Positions 42,501 to 53,568 of a stretch of 64,000 bases of DNA are shown here, one piece after another. Source of the stretch: Gonium pectorale (Eukaryota; Chlorophyta; Chlorophyceae; Chlamydomonadales; Volvocaceae); NCBI GenBank assembly GCA_001584585.1, contig LSYV01000071.1, forward strand, positions 188,701 to 252,700, written 5' to 3'. Position 1 is the stretch's first letter, and each line of letters begins with the position of its first letter. Both the position numbers and the translations under genes were made by a program. Under the pieces are notes generated by a model that worked only from the letters and a program-made list of their open reading frames with translations, was not told the origin of the DNA and made no database searches.

Positions 42501-45500
42501 GCATGCCTCACACGTGCTGGCCCCAGGTGGGCTTTCGGCCTCACGCTGCTGATCACCGCCTTCCTGGCCTTGGGAGCCAAGGAGTCCACGACGGCAAACA
42601 CCATCATTACCTTCGTCCACGTGCTGGTCATGGTCTTCATCATCATCGCCGGGTTCTGCAAGGCGGACTCGGCCAAGTGGGTCGGGCATGGTGGCTCTGG
42701 CCGGGGGTTTGAAGAGAGGACAAGCGCAAGTAGTTAGAAGCGGTAGATGTGGAGCAGTGCCGCGCGGTGCGTTGGGAGCTTGGGACCATTATGCTGGAAA
42801 CTTGACGTTGCTAGCAAGGGACGCGTGAGGGGTCGCGAGGACGTGCGCCGACCGCCGTGTTAGCTGCTGTGCGCTTAGTGAAAGCGCTTGGGCGCATTCG
42901 ATACGTCTGGCTACTGGTCTGGTGGCTTCTGGAAGGGAAGGGGTTGCTGCAAGTCACCCGGGCAGACGGTTGCCGCTTCGGTTCAGTGCCTGTGGTCCGG
43001 GGCCCTCGGCACTGAACAGCTGCCCCCCCTGTTTTGCGCCGCAGCTTCAAGCCCTTCTTTCCCAACGACCAACCGGACCAGTGGAAACAGGTTTTCAACG
43101 GCGCGAGTATAGCATTCTTTTCCTTTATTGGCTTCGACGCAGTGGCCACAGCCGCGGAGGAGGTCGTGAATCCCGCAAAGTAAGCCCGTAGTTGCCCCAC
43201 GCATTGCTACACATGTGTCTCCACCACGTGTCAGCGTGGCTCCGCAAGCAGGTCCCAATCAAAGTCTGCCCCCACGCCTATGTCCTAAGCACACCTCAGT
43301 AACTGCCACCAAAACATGTCTTACCTTCCCGGCAACCCCTGCAGGATGATGCCCATCGGCATCCTGTCATCCATCTCAATCGTGACCATTATTTACTTTC
43401 TCATGTGCGTGGTGCTGTGCCTCATGGTGCCGCGGGACATGATAAACACCGACGCCACATTCGCGGCGGCCTTCGAGTACGTGGGCCTCGGCTGGGCCAA
43501 GCACATCGTGGCGCTGGGCGCAATCCTCGGTGCGCACGTCGTACAGCACACGCGCCTTTCCCTGTTGCTATCAAATTGCCGTAACATGGCCGCAAGGCAT
43601 CTGTATGGGCATGAGCTGCGCTGCGTCAAGGGGCATATGCGGCGCTGGGCAATGCGTGGGCCAGTTGGGTTTGGATCGAAGCGGCGTCAATACTGCTTGG
43701 GCCCTGCAGGTATCCTGACGGGCATCATGATGGGCATTTACGCGCCCGCCCGCATTCTCACCGGCTGCACCCGAGAGGGCCTCTTGCCGCCCTTCATGTC
43801 CCTGGTGGGACCCAAGCAGACGCCGTGGGTAGCCACGTGGTAAGTGACTGCTAGAAGGCCGCCGGCAGAGTCACGGAGGGGTGTGCATGCTGTGCTGTGG
43901 GTTGTTTGCCTTGAGCCTGATGTGACCGGGCGTGAGATTGCTCTCGGGGCCTGTTCGTTGCGGATGTCCGTACGCAGCTACGCACACGACACCGCGCAAC
44001 TTGCAGACACACACGTCAGTTGTTGGGCTGCCGGCTAGAACGCTAGAATGCCAGACTGCTCGGCTGTTCGACTGTTTGCCTCGCCTCGCTCGCCTTCCTC
44101 GCCTAGTCTGTTTGCCTTGTCTGTTTGCTTGCAGCATGTTCACAAGCACGCACGCATATTCGCACGACGTAACACACACGTCAGTCTCAGGCCGCAGCTA
44201 GAACGGATCCCCATCGTCATCGTTCAAGACCCGGACTGAAGCATGTTCCCTGTTTCGTGATGTGCCATTTGTCCCCAGGATCATCGGCATCTGTGTGGCC
44301 ATAATCGCCCTCATGACGGACTTCGCCGAGTTGGCAAACATGGTCTCGATTGGGACCTTCGTGGTGTTTTGGTTCGTAGCGGTGGCGCTGATTTGGCGGC
44401 GCATGCACGCCCCAGGTGGGGCCCGGGACTTGCTAGATTGCTCATGTCTCACACCGCTATCACTAGATGGTTTGCTCTACTGTCCCGAATGCTCTCACCC
44501 CGCTCGCCCCTGGAGCACCGCTCTCCCCTGGAGCGCGGACCACAGCACCACTATCAAAGTTGTTGTTATCAGAGGGCTTCGAACCCGCACTCAGCGCAGA
44601 CACGATTTCATGCCAAAATGCTAAGTCTCTCACTATCCTACCGGCGCGCGGCTTAACACTCCAGCGGGGAGCGGGCTCGCTGGAAAGCTCAGGTTTGCTG
44701 TATGGTTTGCCCTACACGACTGGCGTCCCTGTCTCACCGTCCCTGTTCCCCGCCCCTCCAGGCCTGACCAGCGCTCTGCGCCTGGCCAACCAGCTGCTTC
44801 ACGTGTTTGCGATCATCGGCTTCTCTCTGGGCTTCGTGCTGGTATGGAACCTGCCCGACTACAACACGGTGGACGACGTCAAGGGCAAGTGGAAGGACGA
44901 TCAGTACAAGTGGCTCATTGCCATGGCGGTGCTCTCCGCGGCAACCCCCGCCTCCATGCTCTTCTTCTGCAAGCCGGTACGGCCCGAGGGCATGTGGAGA
45001 GCGTTGTAGAGCTGACAGAGCTGAGGCACATGCGGGAAAGGGATAAAGGACCCAGGTGAACGAGCCCCCCGCTAAGACCGCGCCGTACATTCTGCAGTTC
45101 AGGGGCACACCAACTAGCCGGCCTGCCGGCCCGCCCCGTCCTCGCAGGCATACGTCCCCTCGGGCTACAAGGTGCCCCTCTACCCCTTCATCCCCTGCGG
45201 CTCAATATTTGTGAACACGTTCCTGCTGGGGCAGATGGACAAGGATTCGTATGAAAGGTGGGCGGTCGGCAACCAACAACAGCAGCCGTGATGCGCACCG
45301 ATCGTACCTAGATGCATGGCACAACCTTACGGCACGCTGCACGCTGCTGTGGCCTCGCACAGCTTTAACATAGCGTAACAAGATGTAACAGCTTGGCCCT
45401 GAGTTTGAGGCTGCCCCTCCGCCCGGCCCTGCAGATTTGGCTGGTGGACGCTGGCTGTTACGCTCATCTACGTGTGCTACGGGGTCTTTGCATCACAGAA

Positions 45501-46161
45501 CAAGGATGACAAGAGGTGGGGTGTTGGACTGCGATGGGTTTGGGGATTGCATTAGACATGCACGGTGCCGGCATGCTTCGTTGCGCGTGCATTGGGCGCG
45601 GATACTGGTAGCAGGGGTAGCGCCCCTGCGGGCTGTACTTGTGTGAGTGTGATGGAGTGCTCGCACCCGAAAGCTTGCAACGCCGCCATCAGCCACTCTG
45701 CTAGACCGACCACGGTGGCACAGCCAAGTGCAAAAAAGAGAACCAGAAACGGGGAAGGCAACCTCTACGGACATACTCACCCGGGGGTGTGATGTTTCCA
45801 GCAGGGCGCCGAGTACAGGGCATGGCGGGCGAGGTATATGAGCAAACGAGCCCTCCCGGTGTGTGTCACCTGGATAGTTACCTGACGATATGTAGAGGGT
45901 GTGAGGGTCCAGCGAGCGGTCGGCGGTGCGACCAGTCCATCGGCGGCCAGCGGTTACCAGTCGCGGGTTACAAGTGCGGCGCCGCTCGCCGGTGGTGTCC
46001 GCCCGCGCTCTCTCCCTTGTCGCCTCCCCAGTGCTGCACAACGCTCAGTCCAGGCTGATCCGAGTCGGGACGAGGGCCCCACCGAGGTGAAGCTGCAGCT
46101 GCATGACGAGGGCGCCAAGCCGGCGGTGAACGCCGGGGAGGTCACGCTGACCAATGTCTGA
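39579..46161 (+). CDS. Cationic amino acid transporter (CAT, APC superfamily)
   Basis: Exons: 39579-39683, 40004-40078, 40169-40238, 40513-40589, 41009-41079, 41485-41526, 41748-41841, 42066-42124, 42527-42676, 43045-43179, 43345-43529, 43710-43839, 44279-44415, 44762-44976, 45148-45257, 45435-45515, 46032-46161. This is 17 exons and 621 residues with every phase matched. CAT proteins are multi-spanning importers of Arg, Lys and other amino acids at plasma or vacuolar membranes. Signature blocks: GLMLGAGIFIAPG, LSCFCYSEFAVDMPLAGAAYNYI, LFEYILADAAVIRGF, WWAFGLTLLITAFLALG, SFIGFDAVATAAEEVVNPA, MGIYAPARILTGCTREGLLP and VPLYPFIPCGSI. About 14 helices are visible, with a hydrophilic C-terminal tail. 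The first two exons are assigned by phase and by the conserved N-terminal style FxxSFxxDARAL. Introns 1 and 16 carry copies of a dispersed repeat. Confidence 0.93.
39674..39698 (+). promoter_or_regulatory. Hairpin enclosing the first 5' splice site of the CAT gene
   Basis: Arms CCTTCGTCG (39674-39682) and CGACGAAGG (39690-39698) are perfect 9-base complements. The 7-base loop is the last exon base plus the donor GTGAGA. A regulatory effect on splicing is inference. Confidence 0.4.
39806..39897 (+). repeat. Dispersed ~90-bp element, copy 1 (CAT intron 1)
   Basis: It begins near ATGCCCTGTACTCGG, contains CTGGAAACAT, the hairpin CACACC-CCCG-GGTGTG and TCCGTAGAGGTTG, and ends in TCTCTTTTT. It aligns nearly base for base with copy 2 at 45732 in the opposite orientation. 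Confidence 0.85.
45654..45713 (-). other. tRNA-like sequence (possible SINE head or tRNA relic)
   Basis: On the minus strand TAGCAGAGTGG (45703-45693) fits the Pol III A box, TTGCAAG could be an anticodon loop, and GGTGCGAGCACTCC is a degenerate B box at about the right distance. No acceptor stem closes, so it is not a functional tRNA. It lies in CAT intron 16, just past the T-run of the neighbouring repeat copy. Confidence 0.3.
45732..45825 (-). repeat. Dispersed ~90-bp element, copy 2 (CAT intron 16)
   Basis: Read on the minus strand it follows copy 1 almost exactly over its whole length, ending TTCTCTTTTTT. The similarity to copy 3 extends a little further upstream (CTCGCCCGCCATGCCC). Confidence 0.85.
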
Positions 46162-46802
46162 ACGGCCGCTCAGTACGGCGTCGCGGTCTCGCAGCACTGC
46201 ACTTCTACAGTGGCGCCCTGGCAGTGCGTGCGGCAACGTGTGCAGTACCCAGCTGGGTGGGCGCGGGAGCCTTTGGGATTCTGCGCCGTTGTCATTCGAT
46301 GCTGCATCCGCCCAAGCTTATCGTTATGCAGACCGTGTGAGGGCAGTTTTCAATCGCGCTTTTGTGCGGCTCCCTTTGTATTAACCGGTGAACCGGGAAA
46401 AAATGTGGTTTCACCTACACGAAGACATTTTATGGCGTCGGGCACAAGGTTGAGAGATGAAAGGGCGGTGGGGCGGGCGTGCCTGGAACAGCGGTTTCGT
46501 CGGCACACTGGCCCGGTGGCCCCTGACAGCTGACACCAACGCATTACGGCATGCTGGTTGTGCTCGTCTGTGCACTCCTTGTATGAAATGTCTTGCTTGG
46601 CATCGTAGGCCTTGGAAGTGCAAGCAACATCATGGACGACATATTGGCGAACCTGCATAAGGGACATAGCTGGGTGATGCTGGGTGAGCTGGCTGAGAGC
46701 ATCCTGTGAGAGTAGGTTGCCTAGTCAGAGAACAGTGCCTTCGTTCCTGGCTCAGCGGACGGCGACCAACGGGATGGCCCGTGTGCTCGTCTCCCTCGCC
46801 CG

Positions 46803-46887
46803 CCATGCCCTGTACTTGGCGCCCTGCTGGAAACATCCCCGGGTTTGTATGACTGTAGAGGTTGCCTTCCCGGTTTCAGTTTCCTAT
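46803..46887 (+). repeat. Dispersed ~90-bp element, copy 3
   Basis: Same order of blocks as copy 1 (GCCCTGTACTTGGC, CCCTGCTGGAAACATC, GTAGAGGTTGCCTTCC) with a short deletion in the hairpin and a degraded T-run. It lies about 650 bases after the CAT stop codon. Confidence 0.8.
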
Positions 46888-47130
46888 CTTTACCAACAGG
46901 GTGGTTGTAGCAGGCGAGAACCCCTGAAGTTAACAAGCTTTACTGCGCTGGTATTGAGAGGTAACGACTGACGGCATGCAGCGCCTTGATCGAATACACG
47001 GTGGGCGTACCGTAGGCTGGTCATGGCATATACATTTGTACCAACCGGGTAACTTAGCCCCCGAGCCAATCATTGTGAAATGAAATACCGTCCCTCGGGC
47101 TCTCTTCCTAGGACAGGGGAGGGGGCTTTA

Positions 47131-47427
47131 GGGGGGAGGGTGTCCCTCCCCACTCCAGGGCCCTATGCCTCCTGCCTCGTGCGAGGCGGGGCGCAAGTGC
47201 AGGCCAAGCTCACTCAAACGCACCAAGCGCATTGCGTTGATCACTGAGGCTATGCCAGAAGTTGTGGCGGGCGGGCTCTCTTACATTCGCACGGCAGGGG
47301 GGCATTTGGAGGGAGGGTGTCCCTTCCCCCTTCCCAGGCCCGCACTCGTGTTCCCCGCCATCGTCGCTGCTCGGGAGAGGGGTTGAAGGGGGGAGGGTGT
47401 CCCTTCCCCCTTCCCAGGCCCGCGCTC
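47131..47427 (+). repeat. Three copies of a GGGAGGGTGTCCC-containing unit
   Basis: Units near 47131, 47308 and 47389. The last two share about 37 bases (GGGAGGGTGTCCCTTCCCC and onward) with one difference. The unit is itself partly self-complementary (GGGAGGG with CCCTTCCC). Confidence 0.75.
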
Positions 47428-47948
47428 GGTGACATTGCCAACTTCCTGCTGACCACCGTTTTAAGCCCGAAATTATTTACATGCAATGTCGCATGTTTCT
47501 CGCTATTTATTGCATCGCTTTTGGCAACGTTTCTCGATATCACCGCTAAATCTTACATTCGCTCCATTCGCTGTTGCCCTGGCTGGTGTTTTCATCCGGC
47601 TGTTTGCCTCTACACATTCATATAATTACTCGCGGTAATGCGTCGCCAGCCTCTGCGGCTCTCGTGGCCCCGATTGCTCAAATGAATGTGGTGCGTCCCG
47701 TACACGGAATGCGTCCTATGTGATTGGCTGTGGTTTTGCTCGTAGGCTTGCGGTGCTTGCGTTCCGGCTCGCGCGCGCAGCGCAGTCGGCGAGGGTGGGG
47801 GGTTCTGCCCAGGGCGGGGTGTTGGGGTGGGGGGGGGGCGTCGGCTTGCTTGGGGTGGGGTGGGGTGGGTGGGATCGTTGCACGGGTTGCCTGGGGATCT
47901 TTGCGGCGTTGCAGGGCTCGGCCTGTAGCGGTGGTGGACTGCCGGTAG

Positions 47949-48090
47949 CTGCAGGATGGGCCTGTGGTGGTAGGGTTGTGGGTTTCAGGCCCATAGCAGG
48001 AGCTTGAAGGACTTCGCTACTCGCTGCAGGTTGGGCCTGTGGTGAGCGTGGCAGGAGGTTCTAGGCCCCTGGCAGGAGCTTGAAGAACTT
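47949..48090 (+). repeat. Imperfect tandem duplication, ~75-bp unit
   Basis: Unit 47949-48013 and unit 48023-48090 share CTGCAGG, TGGGCCTGTGGTG, AGGCCC and GCAGGAGCTTGAAG in the same order. Confidence 0.7.
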
Positions 48091-48529
48091 TCTGCAATTC
48101 TGCCTCTTGCTGCATGCAAGGGCAGGGAGGGTTTCGGCTTTGTGTGTGCCGTGCGAGGGCGGTCGCTTCGTAGCAGACCTGTACCGCAAGTGGTACGGGC
48201 CCCCTGCACTCCCTCTAATGTAACCGATTCCTAACCAAGGTAACCGTCAGGAGGTAAATCGTGGCCGGACCCAGCCCAGCCCAGCCCAGAGAGATTAGGG
48301 CACATGGGTAACTCTTCACAGAATTAATTAATGAAAGGTGGATGAGCATGCAGTGGCCAGAACGATTTCCGCCAACCAAGGGCCGCTCGTGTTGTGATGC
48401 GCTTGTGCCACCGCACTAATTTCGGATGGGGCCATCGCCGCTGACAGCCCACAGCAGTGGCTGAGGTTAGGGGGGACCGCAGGCCACCACTTCCTTGCAA
48501 AAGAACGCCAAAAAGGCATTGCTGCCAGC

Positions 48530-48615
48530 GCGCGAAAAATGAAACGGAAACAGGGAAGGCACGCATTCCGGTGCCGTTACACGTCGGTGGCAAGCATCCG
48601 GCAGTATGCAAGCAT
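48530..48615 (-). repeat. Divergent candidate fifth copy of the dispersed element
   Basis: On the minus strand it shares GTGCCTTCCCTGTTTCCGTTT and a following TTTTT with the other copies, but the hairpin block is poorly kept. Confidence 0.4.
48577..48581 (-). terminator. Candidate poly(A) signal (minus-strand TGTAA) of the SPFH gene
   Basis: TTACA on the plus strand, about 320 bases past the stop codon of the SPFH gene. It lies inside the candid fifth repeat copy. It is inferred from position. Confidence 0.4.
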
Positions 48616-48902
48616 ACGACACGGCCACCGCTGACCGGGTGATTGAAGGTACTTCGTCAAACGCTGGACGGTAAACCGCGAAGTTTATTTGACAATCCCA
48701 ACACCGCCCGGAAGATAGCCCATCCACGCGCAGACGCGCCAAGACATGCATAACACCGCAAGAGCAGCAGCAGCAGTGTGCTAACGGGGTCAAGACCCAT
48801 CATGACGGGTAGCGCTTATCCAGTGCAGCAGCATTGAAACAGCAAACTAAAATGCGATTGCACATATGGCTAACTGCTATGCTGGCATTCACCATTACGG
48901 CG

Positions 48903-51900
48903 CTACGCGTTGGGTCCGCCAGCACCTGCGCCACCCGCCAGGTGGGCTGCCGAGTCGGACTCCCCATGCTCCGCCCCTTCGGACGCCGCTGCCCTGCCGG
49001 CGGCCAGCCGCTTCGTCCCTAGCAGAGTGCCGCTACCCCCACCGCCTGCGCTCCCGTCTCCGAGGATGAGTGGCAGGCCGTTCCGAGCGTTACCCACCAC
49101 TACAACCTGCGCGCGACAGATAGCATAACAGCAACGCGCATATATGAGGTCAACACATGGGACAGGACAGCCAAAGGACAGAGAGGGTAAGGGTGCGCGC
49201 CAAGAAAGCGCAGCTTGGCGTACACGGGATGCGTTACGGGGGCAACAGGCAGCACACCGGAAGTTGACTGCGTGATCCCCACCTTTGCGTTTAGTGATCC
49301 AGCCAGCTTCTCGGTGGCCTCGATACCCTTCCATTCAAGCAGCGCGTCGCTGATGCCCTGTGGGAGAGAGGGGAGGGGAGGGGGCTGCCTTTGAAGGGGT
49401 GGGGTTATCATGCACGGAAACGGTGATTAACACATGCTGCGAAAATGGCGTAATGGCGATGGCGCGTTAGCAGTAGTACGCTCATGTCACGGTGTCCCTG
49501 CGGGACCACAGCTCCTTAAGCGCCCTGGCCGGCGATGAACGCCTAAAGTGGGCAGTTATGGCAGCCCTGCAGGGTCGCACCAACCTGTGAAACGATGTTC
49601 TGGAAGTCCGCGATACCTTGAGCCTCAATGCGCTTGCGCTCGGCCTCCTGACGCTCTGCGACGAAGGGTGAAGGGGCGCGAGGGTGTTGGGCTGGAACAA
49701 GGCCCGGATGGACGAAATCGAATGGCTTTTGGATAGCGTGCTGCTGATATGCATGAGGCCGAGTGAACGCACCTGCCCCGCCGCCTGCGCTCACCCGTCC
49801 CTCCGGAAACCGTGTGTATACGGGTGGGAAACCCTCACAGTTCCGGCCCGCCCCTATTGTAGACACGAATGCTCGCTCGACGCCAACCTCGGGGCAGGGA
49901 GGCGGTGGTTTACCGGGGAGCGGTCTGAACATGTCACGCCCAGCGGTTTTACACATCCAAAATCGCACGTGCACACCGTGGATGCTGTGCCTGTTCAGTG
50001 CCCAGCGCGCAAAATACATACATGCACAAACACGTGTGCAAGACAGTGTGCACCACAAGCGCCCTCAGAGCTTGCCAAAGGCCGCGGATCCCAGTGTCAA
50101 TCGCTATACAAGAGGCTGGGGAGTGCATCGGGACTCTGTGAGATTGGCTGGTTGCCAAACCTAGGCGTGCACATGGGAGAATTCCAGCTACGAGGCAAGG
50201 CCACAGACACGCAACAACGCAGCCCGACGGCTTGCATGGGTAGGGGCACGCAGCTCAAATGCAGCCAGACCTGGACGCGTTGTGATACATGCTTCTCCGA
50301 AAAGTCAGTCGGGTGACCGAAACGTTAATAGCTTTGACGCTGTACTGTTCCGAAGCTGCTGGTGCGTATTCCTTGCGAGGAGCGCCAGCTGTTGCTGCGA
50401 TTACGGCCCGCAACCAGCACACTACCTTTCCTGGCGGCACTGGGGAACCCGCGCTTCGAGTCGTTCTTTGCTGCCCGAATCTGCAACCCCAACCCCGGTT
50501 TCATAGGGCGGTGTCTGCGTGCGTGCGTGCTGCTTGTCCCGGGAACCCGCCCCCCTCCCCTACTGCTACCCAGCACCCCTACTCCCCTTGGGTTGATGTC
50601 CCAACGTCATGGAGCTCGCATCAACCCCAACATCGCTCACGAACTCGCTGGAGCCCAGTACATCGCGGACCGCATGCGGGCGGCGGTCAGTCGCCCTGCA
50701 CCACAGCCCCACCTCAGCCGCCGGGAGGCCCCGCATGCTGGCGAAGGCGCTGGAGCCGCCGCCGCTTCTGCGTCAGACCGCTGACCGCTACACGGCTTCC
50801 ATCCCGGCGGCGGAACCACCGGTTAGCCGTCACCCCGTCTTCCGGGCGCCGTCGCTGCCTCTGCTCCTCCCGGCTGACCGCCGCCCGCTCGCGCTGCCCG
50901 CCCCGCGCCCCCCACCCGGCCCGCACCCTGGCCTGCCGGCGGCTGGGACGCCGTCGTCAGCATCGGCGCCCAGGAGTCGTCCCGCCGGCGCACAGCGTAC
51001 CGTCTTCCGGACCCACCGGCGGTTGTGGAGCCACCGTCTACGGTCGCACCCGCTGCCGGCCCGTACCTCTGCTGGCCTGTGCCCGGGAAAGGAACAGGGG
51101 GACCGGACCTGCCACACCCCGTGTGACAGGGGTGATGGTCCCCATGTCCCGGCACAGCCTCACCACTTCCCCGCTAACCGCCCCTCCCTTGCATGTTCTT
51201 GCTAGCTTTGCTCTGCACCCCCTGCTTGTACACCGGTGACCCCTAATGTGTGGGGCTCTCCGGCTCGGCCGTGTTGTGGGGAACCGCTTATGGGTCCGCG
51301 CACGGTGCACAACCTTGCCTACTCATCCCCCGATGCCCATGTCTGTCGTACCCCCGTACGGTCCGCCTGCCTTTTCTCCTTGCCATCCCGGTCTCTTTCC
51401 GTTATCCGCAGCAAATTGGCAACGGGTTTTCTGTATGGCACGTCCCTCCTCTGCCTCTGCTTTGCCTTGCCCGCCCCGCATGTTTGGCCGTCATCCATCG
51501 GTAACTTCTTCCGCTGCTGTCGCACCCGCCCGCCCCGTAGGTCAGTACGAAGTGGTGATCGGGTCAGTGCCGTTGGGAAAGTGCGTATGGGCAGGCCCGC
51601 GCTCGCGGCGCCAGTGCTGTGCCAGCCTGTTCGCGTGGTAGGTAGGGTGGGTAGGCATGGGCTTTCCTCCGCCTCCCCTTCAACTTATTAGCGACTACGA
51701 TCAGCGGAGGTACGCTGCAGCGCTGCTCGCTTGTCGCTGACGTCCAAGTTTCACAGGTCGTCCACAATTACGCCAAGACATTACTTTATTGAGTATGCGA
51801 TTCGGTGTCCGCGACGCGACCCGTTGCCCTTCTTCATGACCCTACTCCCGCCCCCGCCCTGACCCGCCTACCCTTCATCAGCACGAACTCCATCCTCTGG

Positions 51901-53568
51901 CTGTCCTGCTCCGCCATCAGCTTCTGCTCAATGGCAGTAGTCACCAGCCTCTGACGGCCCGGGCGAACCAAACCACGGCGTGATGAAGTACAGCGGACCC
52001 GGCACCAGCAGCAGCAAACATGGAGAGCGGGAAGGGAGAGGGAGGCACCAAGTTACAAAACGGGTGCGGACGGCAACCGAGCAGCACCACTGCCAATCGT
52101 GAAGTGCGTAGCACCTACTGCACCGCGCGGCACTCACCGGTAGTACCACCTTCCGCAGCATGGCCTGCTCCACCTCGATCCCGCGGGCCCTCAAGTTCTG
52201 GTTGAGCTGCACTTTGATGCCCGCGGACAGCTCGTCGCGGGAGGCGGAGTAGAGCGCCTTGGAGGACACCGAGGCGGTCAGCGAGCGGACGGTGGAGGTC
52301 ACCTCGGGCAGCAGCACAACCTGGTGGGATGGGAGGGGCGGCGGCAGACGACGAGCAACGGAGCCGAGGGGTAGAGCCGTTGACGAAGACAGGCGGGAAC
52401 GGGGGGGAGACGGGGAGGGGCGGTTTCGGGTGTGGATAGGTGGCAGATGACAAAGGCTGCGTACCCCGCACGACACCGGTATCCAGGCACACGCTTGCGC
52501 CGGGCTGCTGGATTTATGCTCCCAACTCAGCTTGCATATGATCCCTGCCCAGTTTGAACTCCCCTTCATTGAGGCAATCGGATTCTTTTCGTTCTTTCTT
52601 GAAGGCAGGGGCCTGATTTGGGCCCTAGAACTCACGTCCTTGTACAAAGTGCCGACCGTGAGGTACAGCTGCCGTACCATATCCGCATCGATCCGGTACA
52701 GTATTGAGACTGCGGTGCGTGCGGTATGGAGGGACAGGGGCAGATGCGCCCTTCAATTCAAGTAAGTACGAAAGCGCTGTACGGACACGCATCATAGTGT
52801 TAGGCAATACCATCCTCGCTGCTTATGCTCTCGTATGTGCGGGAGCAGAAAGGGCGGACTAGAGTCCATGGAGAAGTTCTGTTCGGGGCGAAGATGCCCC
52901 GGACCTACCGTCCAGCTCCACGATGAGTCCCTCCGTGGTGGGCACATTGAGGGTCAGCTCCAACAGCTGGGTCTTGAGCGAGAAGCTATGCACGTTTGCG
53001 AAGAGCATCTTGAGGTGCATTCCCGAAGGAATGGTTCTAGTTGACACATACCCTGTGGCGGGGGAGCAAAGACGTTTATTGAAATTGCATAAAGGCCATG
53101 TATGTATGTATGTGTGTCCAAAGTATTACGCTCGCTGCGTGTATGCATGTGTGTTTGACATGACGGCGTGCCCAAAGACATCGAAGTATGTTAAAGGCAC
53201 TACAACGTGTTGCGTATGTGTGTATGTGTGTGTACAGTACGCCTGCGACATTTGACAAGATGTGTATGAATGTACCGAGACCAGCGAGACCTACCGAAGA
53301 AGTCAACCACTGCCAGGTGCCCCGCCGGGATGCTCACGATAGGCCACCCAACCAGAAGAAGGACTAGGATGAAGGAAGCAAACACCGCGAGCTTCAGCTC
53401 GAACCCCCTGCACAGCCGCAAGCGACAGATGAATACCCAACCATATTGCGCCAGACTTGCGCTGTGAGAGCGTTTGCAAGCGATGCACCTGCTACTCTGG
53501 GGCCTATGATGAGGCTTGTGCTCTTTGCGCTCCGGATCTTCAATGCACTGGAATGGTTGCGCTTTCAT
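48903..53568 (-). CDS. SPFH/band-7 (prohibitin-like) membrane protein
   Basis: Exons: 53568-53295, 53052-52909, 52709-52636, 52320-52138, 51950-51872, 49655-49585, 49357-49283, 49106-48903; 367 residues. SPFH proteins form membrane-anchored ring scaffolds. One transmembrane helix (AVFASFILVLLLVGW, about residues 60-75) is followed at once by the band-7 start VSIPAGHLAVVDFFG, then FANVHSFSLKTQ, LNVPTTEGLIVELDVSILY, LNQNLRARGIEVEQAML, the coiled EAERKRIEAQGIADFQ and a tail with VVVVGNARNGLPLIL. That tail is typical of cyanobacterial and plastid-type members rather than mitochondrial prohibitins. Start is uncertain: residues 1-53 may be replaced by an upstream exon, because a good acceptor (TGTGCAG) lies just before the helix. 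Intron 5 is unusually long (2.2 kb). Confidence 0.85.
49656..51871. other. Large intron 5 of the SPFH gene, possible insertion
   Basis: 2216 bases, several times longer than the other introns of this gene. The part 50290-51240 has long open plus-strand frames in more than one frame because of high GC. No domain is recognised, and I could not find terminal repeats or a target-site duplication. Confidence 0.35.

Larger units (their letters stand above)
46162..48902. other. Repeat-rich intergenic region
   Basis: 2.7 kb between the CAT gene (+) and the SPFH gene (-), whose 3' ends converge. It holds a copy of the dispersed element, G/C-rich direct repeats and a G-run stretch near 47800-47880. 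No protein gene is seen. A plus-strand TGTAA occurs at 48219. Confidence 0.5.

Noticed and set aside
43840..44278. ACACACGTCAGT-type short repeats in CAT intron 12
   Set aside because: Only two short, loosely similar stretches; not enough to call a repeat family.
45654..45713. Functional tRNA gene
   Set aside because: Acceptor and anticodon stems do not pair; only promoter-like boxes are present, so it was kept as a tRNA-like relic.
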